From an uncultured Oscillospiraceae bacterium (GTDB lineage Bacteria > Bacillota_A > Clostridia > Oscillospirales > Acutalibacteraceae): 37,000 nucleotides of DNA. Location: the NCBI GenBank assembly GCA_910587995.1, contig CAJUNS010000026.1, positions 1 to 37,000 on the forward strand, written 5' to 3'. The notes beneath the pieces were generated by a model. The model was not told the origin of the DNA and searched no databases. It was given only the letters and a program-made list of their open reading frames with translations. The position numbers and the translations under genes were made by a program. Positions within the stretch are counted from its first letter, which is position 1. Each line of letters begins with the position of its first letter. Positions 8,283 to 15,989 of the stretch are shown here, in pieces.

Positions 8283-8678
8283 CTATAAAATTTCATTAAA
8301 CTCAATTCGTTCCTGATTGGGGCCCAGGATAAGAAAGAACCGCACGCCCTTTTCCCAAAAGGGCAGGGCCTCTATGCCGTTGCTGACAATCTCATAACCC
8401 TGCTCCTGGGCCAGCCGGTAGGCGGCCTCCACATTCTCCACGTCAATGGCAATGTGGTCAATGGCCCCGCTTTGCAGAGCGGCCCGCCCGTTTTCATAGG
8501 CCTCGATGACCAGACCTTTCAGCTCCAAAAAGACCACCCGTTCTCCGGCTTTTTCGTTGAGGGTCTCATACTTTTTGGTAAAGCCCAGGCCCTCATAGAA
8601 GGCGATGGTGGTATCCATATGGTTGGTGGGCAGGCCAATGTGCTGGAGGCCCTTGGCAAAATTTCCTAGCGTCATCAT
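8283..8678 (-). CDS. VOC-family (glyoxalase/bleomycin-resistance fold) protein
   Basis: This 131-residue single-module protein belongs to the vicinal-oxygen-chelate superfamily. The usual order of elements is visible: LQHIGLPTNHMDTTIAFYEG (first metal-ligand strand and helix), then VVFLELKGLVIEAYE, then the second beta-alpha-beta module beginning IDHIAIDVENVEAAY and ending RFFLILGPNQERIEFNE, where the Glu is a likely metal ligand. The substrate is unknown; members include glyoxalase I, dioxygenases and antibiotic-binding proteins. It starts 38 bp after murF with an AAGGAG box; two adjacent ATGs (8678 and 8675) are both possible starts. Confidence 0.85.
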   Translation of the reverse strand: MMTLGNFAKGLQHIGLPTNHMDTTIAFYEGLGFTKKYETLNEKAGERVVFLELKGLVIEAYENGRAALQSGAIDHIAIDVENVEAAYRLAQEQGYEIVSNGIEALPFWEKGVRFFLILGPNQERIEFNEIL

Positions 8679-8716
8679 TCCATTCTCCTTTTTAGATGCT
8701 TTTTCTCATCTCATCC

Positions 8717-10057
8717 TCAGCCCAGCAGGGCCTGAACGATTTCCTCGGTCCTCATGCCCCGGGAGCCCTTCACCAGCACCAGATCTCCGGGCCGCAGGCG
8801 CTCCAGAAGCCAGGCGGCGGCTTCCCGGTTGTCTTGTGCCCGCACCGCCCCTTCTCCATAGCCCTGGGCCATCAGCTCGCCCAGCTGGCCAACAGCCAGC
8901 AGCTCTACGCCTTTTTCTTTGGCATAGGCCCCGGTTTTCCAATGGCCCTCCCGCTCATAGCTGCCCAGCTCCCGCATACCGGCCAGCACGGCTACCCGCC
9001 GCCCAGAGGCCGGCTTGGTTGCCAGCAGGTCCAGCGCCGCCTGCATGGAATCCGGGCTGGCGTTGTAGCTGTCGTCAATGATGGTCAGGCCCCGCGCTTC
9101 CCTGATCTGCTGGCGCATGGCCGGAGGCTCGTAGGCGCGTAAAGCCCGGGCCGTGTCCGCCAAAGACTGCCCTAGATGATCTCCCACCGCCAGCGCGGCC
9201 AGGGCGTTGCGCACATTGTGCTCCCCCAGCACAGGCAGAACAACGGTCTGGCTTCTGCCATCCGGGGCCAGACAGGTGAAGGTCAGAGAGTCCCCCGCCT
9301 CCGCCAAATCCACGGCCCGCCACTGGCAGTGATCCCCCAGGCCGAAGGCCACAACCCGGTATGCCTCAGAGCGCAGGCTGGGAAGCAGGTCGTTGTCTCC
9401 ACACACAAACAGGGGGGCCCCCGCCGGGAGGTAATCGGCCATGTGGGCTTTTTCCGCCAGAATATTCTCCCGTGTGCCCATAAACTCCAAATGGGAGGTA
9501 CCGATGGTGGTAACGACCCCGCAGGTGGGCTTCACCACCTGGGCAATGCGGGCCATCTCCCCAGGCATGCTCACTCCCATCTCAATGACAGCGGCAGTGT
9601 GCTGGGGGCCAATGCCGCACATGGTGATGGGCACCCCCACCTGGCTGTTGGCGTTGCCATCCGTCCGGTAGACCTGGTGGCCCGCAGTCAGGCCCTGGGC
9701 AATCATCTCCCGGGCGGAGGTTTTGCCCACGCTGCCGGTTACGCCCACAATGGGCAGGCTGAACCGCTCCCGCCAGGCCTCCCCCACCTTTTGCAGGGCG
9801 GCGCGGCAGTCCTCCACCAACACCAGGGGTCCGGGGGCCTCCACCGGATGGTCCGCAAAGCTGGCGGACGCCCCGGCGGCAAAGGCGTTGGCGATAAAAC
9901 GGTGTCCGTCCACATTCTCCCCCCGGATGGGCACAAACATGGCCCCAGGGCAGGCCTTGCGGCTATCGGTGACAAAGCCGGTTACCAGGGCGGAACCGCC
10001 GCCGGAGAGCAGTTGGCCGCCGCATATTTCTGCAATCTCTGCAAGTTTCAGCTTCAT
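8717..10057 (-). CDS. murF: UDP-N-acetylmuramoyl-tripeptide--D-alanyl-D-alanine ligase
   Basis: This 446-residue cytoplasmic Mur ligase adds D-Ala-D-Ala to the UDP-MurNAc-tripeptide, completing the pentapeptide. It has the N-terminal UDP-binding domain (FVTDSRKACPGAMFVPIRGE), the ATP-binding central domain with P-loop GVTGSVGKTS (residues 105-114) and NANSQVGVP, and the C-terminal domain with IDDSYNASPDSM typical of MurF. An AAAAAGGAG box lies upstream. It is not adjacent to murE, as in a standard dcw cluster, but has its own promoter and an unusually long structured leader, and is followed by two genes of unrelated type. Confidence 0.96.
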   Translation of the reverse strand: MKLKLAEIAEICGGQLLSGGGSALVTGFVTDSRKACPGAMFVPIRGENVDGHRFIANAFAAGASASFADHPVEAPGPLVLVEDCRAALQKVGEAWRERFSLPIVGVTGSVGKTSAREMIAQGLTAGHQVYRTDGNANSQVGVPITMCGIGPQHTAAVIEMGVSMPGEMARIAQVVKPTCGVVTTIGTSHLEFMGTRENILAEKAHMADYLPAGAPLFVCGDNDLLPSLRSEAYRVVAFGLGDHCQWRAVDLAEAGDSLTFTCLAPDGRSQTVVLPVLGEHNVRNALAALAVGDHLGQSLADTARALRAYEPPAMRQQIREARGLTIIDDSYNASPDSMQAALDLLATKPASGRRVAVLAGMRELGSYEREGHWKTGAYAKEKGVELLAVGQLGELMAQGYGEGAVRAQDNREAAAWLLERLRPGDLVLVKGSRGMRTEEIVQALLG

Positions 10058-10262
10058 AAGTACATGGCTCCTTTTTGCAATCGCTGTTCATTAGGAAGAA
10101 GGAAATCTTCTGGTGCGCTGGCCATACTGCCGCCAGCTGTGGCTGTGCATATCGGAAACGCGCTTGAAAGCCGGTATTTACCGATTTTCAAGCAGGGGGT
10201 GCGGGCACACACCCACACCGCCCGGTTCAAAAGAGCTCCTACCTCTTTTGAACGGGATTAAC
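10058..10262 (-). promoter_or_regulatory. Long structured 5' leader of murF (unassigned RNA element)
   Basis: Between the promoter and the murF ATG lie about 205 nt with several strong hairpins. In plus-strand coordinates: GTTCAAAAGAG (10225-10235) with CTCTTTTGAAC (10243-10253); GCTTGAAA (10162-10169) with TTTCAAGC (10186-10193), extended inward by a CGG/CCG helix; and GCTGGC (10117-10122) with GCCAGC (10132-10137). I recognise no known riboswitch core (no TPP, SAM, lysine, T-box or glmS motif). No hairpin is followed by a T-run. It may be a regulatory RNA or simply decayed repeats. Confidence 0.5.
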
Positions 10263-10268
10263 TATATC

Positions 10269-10298
10269 ATTATATGACAAAGCGGGGACCTTTTGCAA
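10269..10298 (-). promoter_or_regulatory. Sigma-A promoter of the murF unit
   Basis: On the minus strand TTGCAA (10293-10298) stands 18 bp from a perfect TATAAT (10269-10274). Confidence 0.75.
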
Positions 10299-10380
10299 GG
10301 CCCCCACAGTTTAAAATGCTATCTATTTGTTTTGAGCTTTTGCGGACCGTGCATGGAGCCGGGCCTGCGTCCGTTTGCCC

Positions 10381-11715
10381 TTACGCCAGCGAGCCCATGG
10401 GATCCCAGGGCTCCAGCTCGATGGGGGCCTGCTGCAACTCCGCCCGCTGTTCTTCGGTCAGGTAGTCTTTATGTACCACCACCTGGTAGGTGTACTCACT
10501 GAACCACTCGTCGCTCATCACATAGTACCCATCCGCGCCGGAGTCCTTGCCCCAGCTGTTCTCCACCCGCCAGCGGGTGGGCTTGCCGCTCTCGTCCAGG
10601 TTCACCCCCTGGAAGACCATGGCATGGGTCATCAGGCTGTCGCCGTAGTCCAGACGCTGGGCCTTGGTCATGCCGAACCCCGTGCCGAACAGCGCGTCAG
10701 GCCGCAGAATGTTCAAATCCATAATGCCGCCCTCCCGGATGGAGCATTTGCCCACATCGCAGCCGAACCACACGGGCTTGCCATCCTGCATCTGCCGGAT
10801 GGCGGCGGCTTTCAAATCCTCAATGGGCAGGTTCAGGTACTTTACCGGGCGGCCCTCCACAATGTTGCCCAGCAGCTTCACGGTGAAGGTTTTGTGATAG
10901 GGCTTACCGGCAGTGGGGGCGTTAATGAGGCTTACATAGCTGGACATGTCCCAGCCGATGTATTTCTCAAAGAAGCTTTTGCCCGTGAGGCCCTCCTCCC
11001 GGATAAATTTCTTGTCCTTGTCCCGGGTCTCGAAGGTGAAGGTTTTGGGTGGGTTGCCCAGGGCGATGCACAGCATGTTGTAGATGTCAGAGAGCATAGC
11101 CTCCTTCTGCTCCCGAAGCTGGTCCACCGTCTTCCCGGCGGCATGGCCCTCCCGCAGGGCGCAGGCGAACTCCCGGAGCTTGCGGGTCATGTAGCCGGTG
11201 ACCTCCCAGGTGGAGGAAGAGCAGGCGGTCTCGGGCATGGTGTCCTTGGGTACCACGCCGTATTTTTCAATCAGATTGCACAGCATATCCCACTGCCCGC
11301 CATCGTTGAGAGGCGCGCTCAGCAGGTGGGCAATCAGCCGCCCGTCGGTGGGCTCATCCAGGGTGTCGAGAATGCTCTCCAAAAAGTAGTTGGCCTTTTC
11401 CAGCTTATCATAGAAGAGGGTGTAGTTCTGGCTGAGCTCGAAGGTTTCCAGGTTCAGCTTTTTCATAATCTCCACCCGCATGGTGTTTAGGGCGGCGAAC
11501 ATCCAGCACCGGCCGGAGCTCTTCTGGTTGGTGATCTTGCCGGCCTCCAGCTGAATGGAGAACTGGTGCCGGTCCTCCCGCTGGACAAGGGGGTCGGTGG
11601 CGGACTTGTTGACCCCGTTGGCGGTAACGGCCAGCTGGGCCACCCGTTTGGCGGGGTCGGCGGCAAAGCCCTTTTCAAAGCCCTCCAGCTCTGCGGTGGT
11701 AATATTCTGGTTCAT
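10381..11715 (-). CDS. pepC: Aminopeptidase C / bleomycin hydrolase (C1B cysteine peptidase)
   Basis: This 444-residue papain-type cytoplasmic aminopeptidase forms hexamers in known family members. The catalytic cysteine is in NQKSSGRCWMFAALN (Cys70), the histidine in MTHAMVFQGV (about residue 364) and the asparagine in WRVENSWGKD (about 385), so the triad is complete. There is no signal peptide. The length matches PepC of lactic acid bacteria and yeast bleomycin hydrolase. The C-terminal arm, which blocks the active site to enforce aminopeptidase action in the family, is present but ends MGSLA. A GGAGGAAAG box precedes the ATG. It follows the GyrI-like gene by 41 bp and is probably cotranscribed with it. 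Confidence 0.95.
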   Translation of the reverse strand: MNQNITTAELEGFEKGFAADPAKRVAQLAVTANGVNKSATDPLVQREDRHQFSIQLEAGKITNQKSSGRCWMFAALNTMRVEIMKKLNLETFELSQNYTLFYDKLEKANYFLESILDTLDEPTDGRLIAHLLSAPLNDGGQWDMLCNLIEKYGVVPKDTMPETACSSSTWEVTGYMTRKLREFACALREGHAAGKTVDQLREQKEAMLSDIYNMLCIALGNPPKTFTFETRDKDKKFIREEGLTGKSFFEKYIGWDMSSYVSLINAPTAGKPYHKTFTVKLLGNIVEGRPVKYLNLPIEDLKAAAIRQMQDGKPVWFGCDVGKCSIREGGIMDLNILRPDALFGTGFGMTKAQRLDYGDSLMTHAMVFQGVNLDESGKPTRWRVENSWGKDSGADGYYVMSDEWFSEYTYQVVVHKDYLTEEQRAELQQAPIELEPWDPMGSLA

Positions 11716-11756
11716 TTTCTTTCCTCCAATTTCCCTTATTTTTGATTATATAAAAT

Positions 11757-12182
11757 TTATACGGACAGCTTTTGAATGGGCACCCACACCTCATAGCGGC
11801 TGCCTTGAGGCGTGCCGGCGTACTCATTGCAGCGGCCGTTCCCGACCGGGCCCACGGCCTCCTGGTTGGTCTCCATCCACTCCGTGGTAACAGCCAGATA
11901 GTCGCCGCCAGGGAAGTCCATCAAGGTATAGCCCTGGGGCGCCTGGTCCACGTTTTTCACAAAGAGGCCCTGGAAATAGACGGTCCGGCCCTGTTGGTCG
12001 TGAAACCAGACATTGATGGGCTTTTCGTCCACCGCATAGGGCAGAATGGGCTTATAGCCGCCCATTTGGAAGAAATTCTCCCAAATCGTTCCAAAATCGG
12101 AGGCCTCGTCTACCACGTTGGTATTGCCCAGAAAGCGGAAAGCGTCCAGGTGCTGCTGATAGGTGATGATATCTTTGCTCAT
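11757..12182 (-). CDS. GyrI-like / AraC effector-binding domain protein
   Basis: This 141-residue protein looks like a stand-alone small-molecule-binding domain of the GyrI-like/AraC effector-binding type. Supporting features are an N-terminal beta strand, IWENFFQ helix, the central FQGLFVKNVDQAPQGYTLM, and the conserved core FPGGDYLAVTTEW, ending in a beta strand YEVWVPIQKL. No DNA-binding helix-turn-helix is present, so it is not itself a transcription factor. Ligand and role are unknown. A clear AGGAGG lies 8 nt before the ATG. It sits 60 bp after murE and 41 bp before pepC, on the same strand. Confidence 0.7.
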   Translation of the reverse strand: MSKDIITYQQHLDAFRFLGNTNVVDEASDFGTIWENFFQMGGYKPILPYAVDEKPINVWFHDQQGRTVYFQGLFVKNVDQAPQGYTLMDFPGGDYLAVTTEWMETNQEAVGPVGNGRCNEYAGTPQGSRYEVWVPIQKLSV

Positions 12183-12242
12183 TCGAAATTCCTCCTGATT
12201 TTTTGGTGTTCCCTTATATTTGAACGACAGGCGGAGGCAGCC

Positions 12243-13700
12243 TTATTGGCCGGGACTGTCCAGAATCTCCCGGATGACCACCCGCTCGTCAAAGGGGTAT
12301 TTGACCCCATCGATCTCCTGGTAGTCCTCATGGCCCTTGCCCGCCAGAACAATAATGTCCCCGTCCTGGGCGTTTTCCAGGCACCAGCGGATGGCCTCCC
12401 GGCGGTCGGGAATCTCGATGTATCTGCCCTTGGTTTTATGCATCCCTATTTTAATGTCCTCTATGATGTCCAGCACATTCTCAAACCGGGAGTTGTCAGC
12501 CGTGATCACCGACAGGTCGGCCAGCCTGCCGCTGGCCTCCCCCATCTCATAGCGGCGGACCTTGGGCCGGTTGCCTCCCGCCCCAAACAGGCAGATAAGC
12601 CGCCGGGGCTCATACTCCCGCAGGGTGGTGAGCAGGCTCTCCATACTCACGGCGTTGTGGGCGTAGTCCAGCAGCAGGGTGTAGTTTCCGGGCACGGGTA
12701 CAGGCTCTACCCGGCCCTTTACCCGCACGGACAGCAGGCCCCGCTCCATGGCCTCCACCGGAATGCCCAGCTGGTGGCAGCAGGCAATGGCGGCCAGGGC
12801 GTTATAGGCGTTAAACCGGCCTGGTATGCCCACCTGGGCGGTAAAGCTCAGGTCTCCGGCCACCGTGAACTCCACCCCCAGCAGGCCGGGCAGGTTCAGG
12901 TGGCGGCAGTTCCCGCCCCGCAGGTCCCCAGCGTTCTCCATGCCGTAGCGGTAGACCCGGCAGGCGCTGTTTTCCAGCAGCTTTTCCACGCTGGGGTCGT
13001 CGGCGTTCACCACGCCTACGGGACACATGGAGAACAGCATGGCCTTGCAGGCCAGGTACTCCTCCATGTCCTTGTGCTCCACCCCGCCGATGTGGTCCTC
13101 GGAAAAATTGGTGAACACCCCCGCCGCAAAGGGCAGGCCGTGCACCCGGTGGTCCTTTAGGCCCACGGAGCTCACCTCCATTACCACATACTGGCAGCCC
13201 ATGTCCGCCATGCGGCGCAGGTGCTTTTGCACCTCATAGCTGATGGGTGTGGTGTTGGGCAGAGGGATGGCCTCTTCCCCCACCGCCGCTCCCACCGTGC
13301 CGATGATTCCGGTCTTATGCCCCGCAGCCTCCAAAATGGAGCGGATCATATAGGCGGTGGTGGTTTTGCCCTTGGTGCCGGTAATGCCGATGACCTTTAA
13401 ATCATGCTGGGCCGGGTGGCCGAAGAAAGCGGCGCTCACAAGACTGAGGGCCTTTTTGGTGTCGGGGACCAGAATGACCTGGGCTCCGGGCGCCTCCACA
13501 GGCTCTTGAGCCAAAACCGCCGCAGCTCCGTTGGCCGCGGCCTGAGCGGCGAACCGGTGCCCATCGGAGGCAGAGCCCTTGATGCACACAAACAGGCACC
13601 CGGGCTTGGTCTGGCGGGAGTCGTAGGCAATATCGCTGACGGAAACATCGGAGAAATCTTGGGAGATGTTCAAGGAGGCCAGAAGCTGGGAGAGGAGCAT
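12243..13700 (-). CDS. murE: UDP-MurNAc-L-Ala-D-Glu ligase (probably meso-DAP-adding)
   Basis: This 485-residue cytoplasmic Mur ligase adds the third residue to the peptidoglycan stem peptide. It shows the UDP-binding N-terminal domain (AYDSRQTKPGCLFVCIKG), the P-loop GITGTKGKTTT (about residues 105-115), the central NTTPISYEVQKHLR and SSVGLKDHR, and the C-terminal GKGHEDYQ. The loop that reads DNPR in characterised DAP-adding enzymes reads DNSR here; the arginine that contacts DAP is kept, so DAP is the more likely substrate than lysine (inference). An ATG three codons upstream (13709) is possible, but GAAAGGA is directly against it and sits 8 nt before ATG 13700, and MLLSQLL is the usual MurE opening. 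Confidence 0.93.
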   Translation of the reverse strand: MLLSQLLASLNISQDFSDVSVSDIAYDSRQTKPGCLFVCIKGSASDGHRFAAQAAANGAAAVLAQEPVEAPGAQVILVPDTKKALSLVSAAFFGHPAQHDLKVIGITGTKGKTTTAYMIRSILEAAGHKTGIIGTVGAAVGEEAIPLPNTTPISYEVQKHLRRMADMGCQYVVMEVSSVGLKDHRVHGLPFAAGVFTNFSEDHIGGVEHKDMEEYLACKAMLFSMCPVGVVNADDPSVEKLLENSACRVYRYGMENAGDLRGGNCRHLNLPGLLGVEFTVAGDLSFTAQVGIPGRFNAYNALAAIACCHQLGIPVEAMERGLLSVRVKGRVEPVPVPGNYTLLLDYAHNAVSMESLLTTLREYEPRRLICLFGAGGNRPKVRRYEMGEASGRLADLSVITADNSRFENVLDIIEDIKIGMHKTKGRYIEIPDRREAIRWCLENAQDGDIIVLAGKGHEDYQEIDGVKYPFDERVVIREILDSPGQ

Positions 13701-13736
13701 AGGAATCATCCTTTCTAGGGCAGAGTTTCTAGTGTT

Positions 13737-13765
13737 ATGATACCCCTTTCCGGGGCGGATGTCAA
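13737..13765 (-). promoter_or_regulatory. Sigma-A promoter of murE
   Basis: On the minus strand TTGACA (13760-13765) is 17 bp from TATCAT (13737-13742). The -35 box overlaps the stop codon (13762-13764) of the upstream acetyltransferase gene. Confidence 0.8.
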
Positions 13766-14625
13766 CGGGAGGAAGAGGGCTCTTCCAGCCGGTACTCCCA
13801 GCAGTCCTCCAGCACTTGGAAGCCGGTTTTCCGGTATACCCGGTTGGAGATGGGGTTTTCCCGGTTTACAAACAGGGTGCAGTAGTCCTTACCCCTGGCC
13901 AGCAGCTCCCGGCAGAGGGCCCCCACTGTGGCCTGGCAGTACCCCTTCCCCCGGTGCTCCGGGGGCGTGTACACTCCGCTGATGGCAATGCCCCGTTCCG
14001 TCTCCCGGCTGGTGTAGGCCATAGAGGCCAGCTCCCCGCCGGGAAGTTCCAGCACCCGGATTTCGCCCTTCTGGATCCGTTCCTGGTTGTGCTGGCGGAT
14101 GGTCTCCGGGTCCCCCTCTTCGTGGAGGGCCTCCCGGTAAAAGGCGTGCGCCCATTGGCAGATGGTGTCCAGGTCCTCTCCCCGGGCAGGCCGGACCGTG
14201 CCGGACACCGCCGGGGGCTCTATCAGCTCTGTGAGCACCATGATGTCCATGGCGCTGCGCTGGGTGAACTCTCCCCCATAGGCGCCCATAAAGGCCTGGC
14301 ACAGCTCCTCCCGGGCGGTCACCCCGGCAATGGGGATATTCTCTGCCCGGAGCCAGGCCGCCAACTCCGCCGCCGCTTGGGCGGAGAGGGAAGCCGTGCC
14401 GGAGGGGGCGTTTAGGCATAGGTTCCAGGGCAGGGCGCTGCCGAAGAGCAGCACGGGCTCCCCATTCGCTTCATACCGGCCAAAGAGCAGGCTGGGGGAG
14501 CAGGGGTCTTCCCGATTGGCTTGGGCGTTGCGCAGGTTCAGCTGGCAGAGGGCTTCGTGCTCTTCTAAAAACAAACGGTTGTCCTGGAGAAAATCCCCAG
14601 GGGTGGGGTATAATGTCCGTTTCAT
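13762..14625 (-). CDS. GNAT-family N-acetyltransferase
   Basis: The 287-residue protein ends in a clear GNAT domain: VRPARGEDLDTICQWAHAFY opens it, VLELPGGELASMAYTS is the central sheet, GVYTPPEHRGKGYCQATVG carries the acetyl-CoA pyrophosphate loop (H-R-G-K-G), and CTLFVNRENPISNRVYRKTG is the usual C-terminal helix. The first 130 residues form a degenerate first lobe. The substrate is unknown. The reading frame is open far upstream through the hairpin element, but ATG 14625 follows GAGGAGG and begins the natural protein; upstream translations are artefacts of the repeat. The stop codon lies inside the murE -35 box. Confidence 0.87.
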   Translation of the reverse strand: MKRTLYPTPGDFLQDNRLFLEEHEALCQLNLRNAQANREDPCSPSLLFGRYEANGEPVLLFGSALPWNLCLNAPSGTASLSAQAAAELAAWLRAENIPIAGVTAREELCQAFMGAYGGEFTQRSAMDIMVLTELIEPPAVSGTVRPARGEDLDTICQWAHAFYREALHEEGDPETIRQHNQERIQKGEIRVLELPGGELASMAYTSRETERGIAISGVYTPPEHRGKGYCQATVGALCRELLARGKDYCTLFVNRENPISNRVYRKTGFQVLEDCWEYRLEEPSSSR

Positions 14626-14709
14626 AATGCGCCTCCTCAGGAAAAGAGTATGGTCAATCCGGTGGATTAAGTTCATGTTTAAGCCCCGCGCCCAGAGCGG
14701 AAAACGCCA

Positions 14710-14880
14710 GCCAACGCTGACTTGGCATGAAGGAATGTCCGTTTCGGAGAGTTTTTCGTGTTCCCCCGCCCGTAGGGCGGGGGAACACAGATGATTGTCT
14801 CTGTGGTTTGGACACTCCCTGGCATGAGCCGATGTTGACTTGGCGTAAGCCGATGTTGACTTGGCGTAAGCCAATGTCAT
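14710..14880. repeat. 21-bp tandem array, interrupted by a hairpin element
   Basis: Units are GCCAACGCTGACTTGGCATGA (14710-14730), GCCGATGTTGACTTGGCGTAA twice (14828-14848 and 14849-14869) and a partial GCCAATGTCAT (14870-14880), which runs into the hemW stop codon. Each unit junction carries a small palindrome (GGC-gtaa-GCC type). Removing 14731-14827 restores unbroken 21-bp periodicity. Confidence 0.85.
14731..14819 (-). mobile_element. MITE-like hairpin element, copy A (89 bp)
   Basis: Non-coding. Its ends are imperfect inverted repeats (AGGAATGTCC and GGACACTCCC; 8 of 10 match). The centre is a perfect 14-bp palindrome with a 3-nt loop (GTGTTCCCCCGCCC / GGGCGGGGGAACAC). It is flanked by the 8-bp direct repeat TGGCATGA (14723-14730 and 14820-14827), the expected sign of target duplication on insertion into the 21-bp array. 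It is about 90% identical to copy B at 18269-18350 in the opposite orientation, apart from 7 extra bases between its left end and AGAGA. No transposase is encoded. Confidence 0.85.
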
Positions 14881-15989
14881 AGCCCCTCCAGCAACCGCGC
14901 TGTCACCGCGTTGGAGGCCAAGAAGCCCTCCGGCGTCAGGGCCAAAGCCTCTGGCAAACGCCGCAGCAGCCGCTCCGGACAGCGGGCGGCATTGGCCAGA
15001 ACCTTTTGAAAGGCCTCTTCCCCCCGCTCCCCAAAGCGCTCCCGCAGGCCCGCCCGCCCCAGGCCTTCCCGCAGCCGCAGGGCCAGCATGGCGTATTCTT
15101 CCAGCGAGCCCCCGGGGCCGTCCTCTACCGGCCGGCTCCCGGCCAAAAAGCCCGCCAGGTCCCGGGGCCAGTAGAAGCGCCGTCCCTCGTAAAAGGAATG
15201 GGCCGCCGGGCCCAGGCCCAAATATTCCTCGTCCCGCCAGTAGAGCAGATTATGGCGGCTCTCCCGGCCCGGGCGGGCGAAGTTGCTGATCTCATACTGG
15301 CCGTACCCCCGGGCTTCCAGCTCCCGGACGCAGAACAGGTACTGGTCCGCCGCCTGGTCCTCGTCCGGCAGGGCCAGGTCCCGGGCCGCGAAAGGCGTGC
15401 CCGGTTCCACCTTTAATAGATAGGCGGAGATATGCTCCGGCTCCAGCTCCGCCGCAAAGGCGATGGACTGTCCCAGGGTTTCTTCCGAGCTGTCCGGCAG
15501 GCCCAGCATCAGGTCCAGAGAGAGGTTGCCGAAGCCCCCCGCCCGGGCGGCCTCCACAGCGCGCCGTACGTCCTGGGGGCTGTGGGCGCGGCCCAGCAGG
15601 CGCAGTTCCTCTCCATTGGCGGACTGCAAGCCCATGGAGAGCCGGTTGAACCCGGCCCGGCGCAGGACGGCGAAAAAGGGCCGGTCCACCCAGGTGGGGT
15701 TGGCCTCGCAGGTGATTTCCGCTCCAGGCTCCAACGAGAAGTGCCGGGCGGCTCCCTCCAGCAGGCGGGCCAGCCGCTTTTCGCCCAAAAGGCTGGGGGT
15801 TCCGCCGCCAAAATACACCGTGCGCAGAGGACGGGCGCAGGCGGCCCCATATTGGGCCAGCAGGGCCTCCAGCCGGCTGGTGTAAGCGTCCATGGCCTCC
15901 GGCCCGGCGGCGAGGGAGTAAAAGTCGCAGTAGGGGCATTTTCCGGCGCAGAAAGGCACATGGAGGTAAAGCCCCAGAGGGCGGGTCAT
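14877..15989 (-). CDS. hemW: Radical SAM heme chaperone HemW
   Basis: This 370-residue HemN-like radical SAM protein opens with LGLYLHVPFCAGKCPYCDF; the cluster cysteines are C14, C18 and C21. The residue after CPYCD is Phe, without the fourth cysteine of true coproporphyrinogen dehydrogenase HemN. This matches HemW, which binds heme and was long misannotated as HemN. Further family blocks are TVYFGGGTPSLL, RLSMGLQSANGEEL and GLGPAAHSFYEGRRF. The stop codon of the preceding lipoprotein gene overlaps its ATG (ATGA), so translation is coupled. The lepA-hemW neighbourhood is common in Firmicutes. Confidence 0.92.
   Translation of the reverse strand: MTRPLGLYLHVPFCAGKCPYCDFYSLAAGPEAMDAYTSRLEALLAQYGAACARPLRTVYFGGGTPSLLGEKRLARLLEGAARHFSLEPGAEITCEANPTWVDRPFFAVLRRAGFNRLSMGLQSANGEELRLLGRAHSPQDVRRAVEAARAGGFGNLSLDLMLGLPDSSEETLGQSIAFAAELEPEHISAYLLKVEPGTPFAARDLALPDEDQAADQYLFCVRELEARGYGQYEISNFARPGRESRHNLLYWRDEEYLGLGPAAHSFYEGRRFYWPRDLAGFLAGSRPVEDGPGGSLEEYAMLALRLREGLGRAGLRERFGERGEEAFQKVLANAARCPERLLRRLPEALALTPEGFLASNAVTARLLEGL

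Noticed and set aside
14761..14787. GC-rich hairpin downstream of hemW read as a plain intrinsic terminator
   Set aside because: There is no T-run on either side, and the same stem occurs in a second place upstream of genes, with target duplications, which fits a mobile element better. It may still slow transcription.
14626..14880. N-terminal extension of the GNAT gene, and similar peptides at 2341-2425 and 18213-18467
   Set aside because: The shared peptide (containing GEHEKLSETD) is just the hairpin element read in one frame. The real acetyltransferase start has its own ribosome binding site at 14625.
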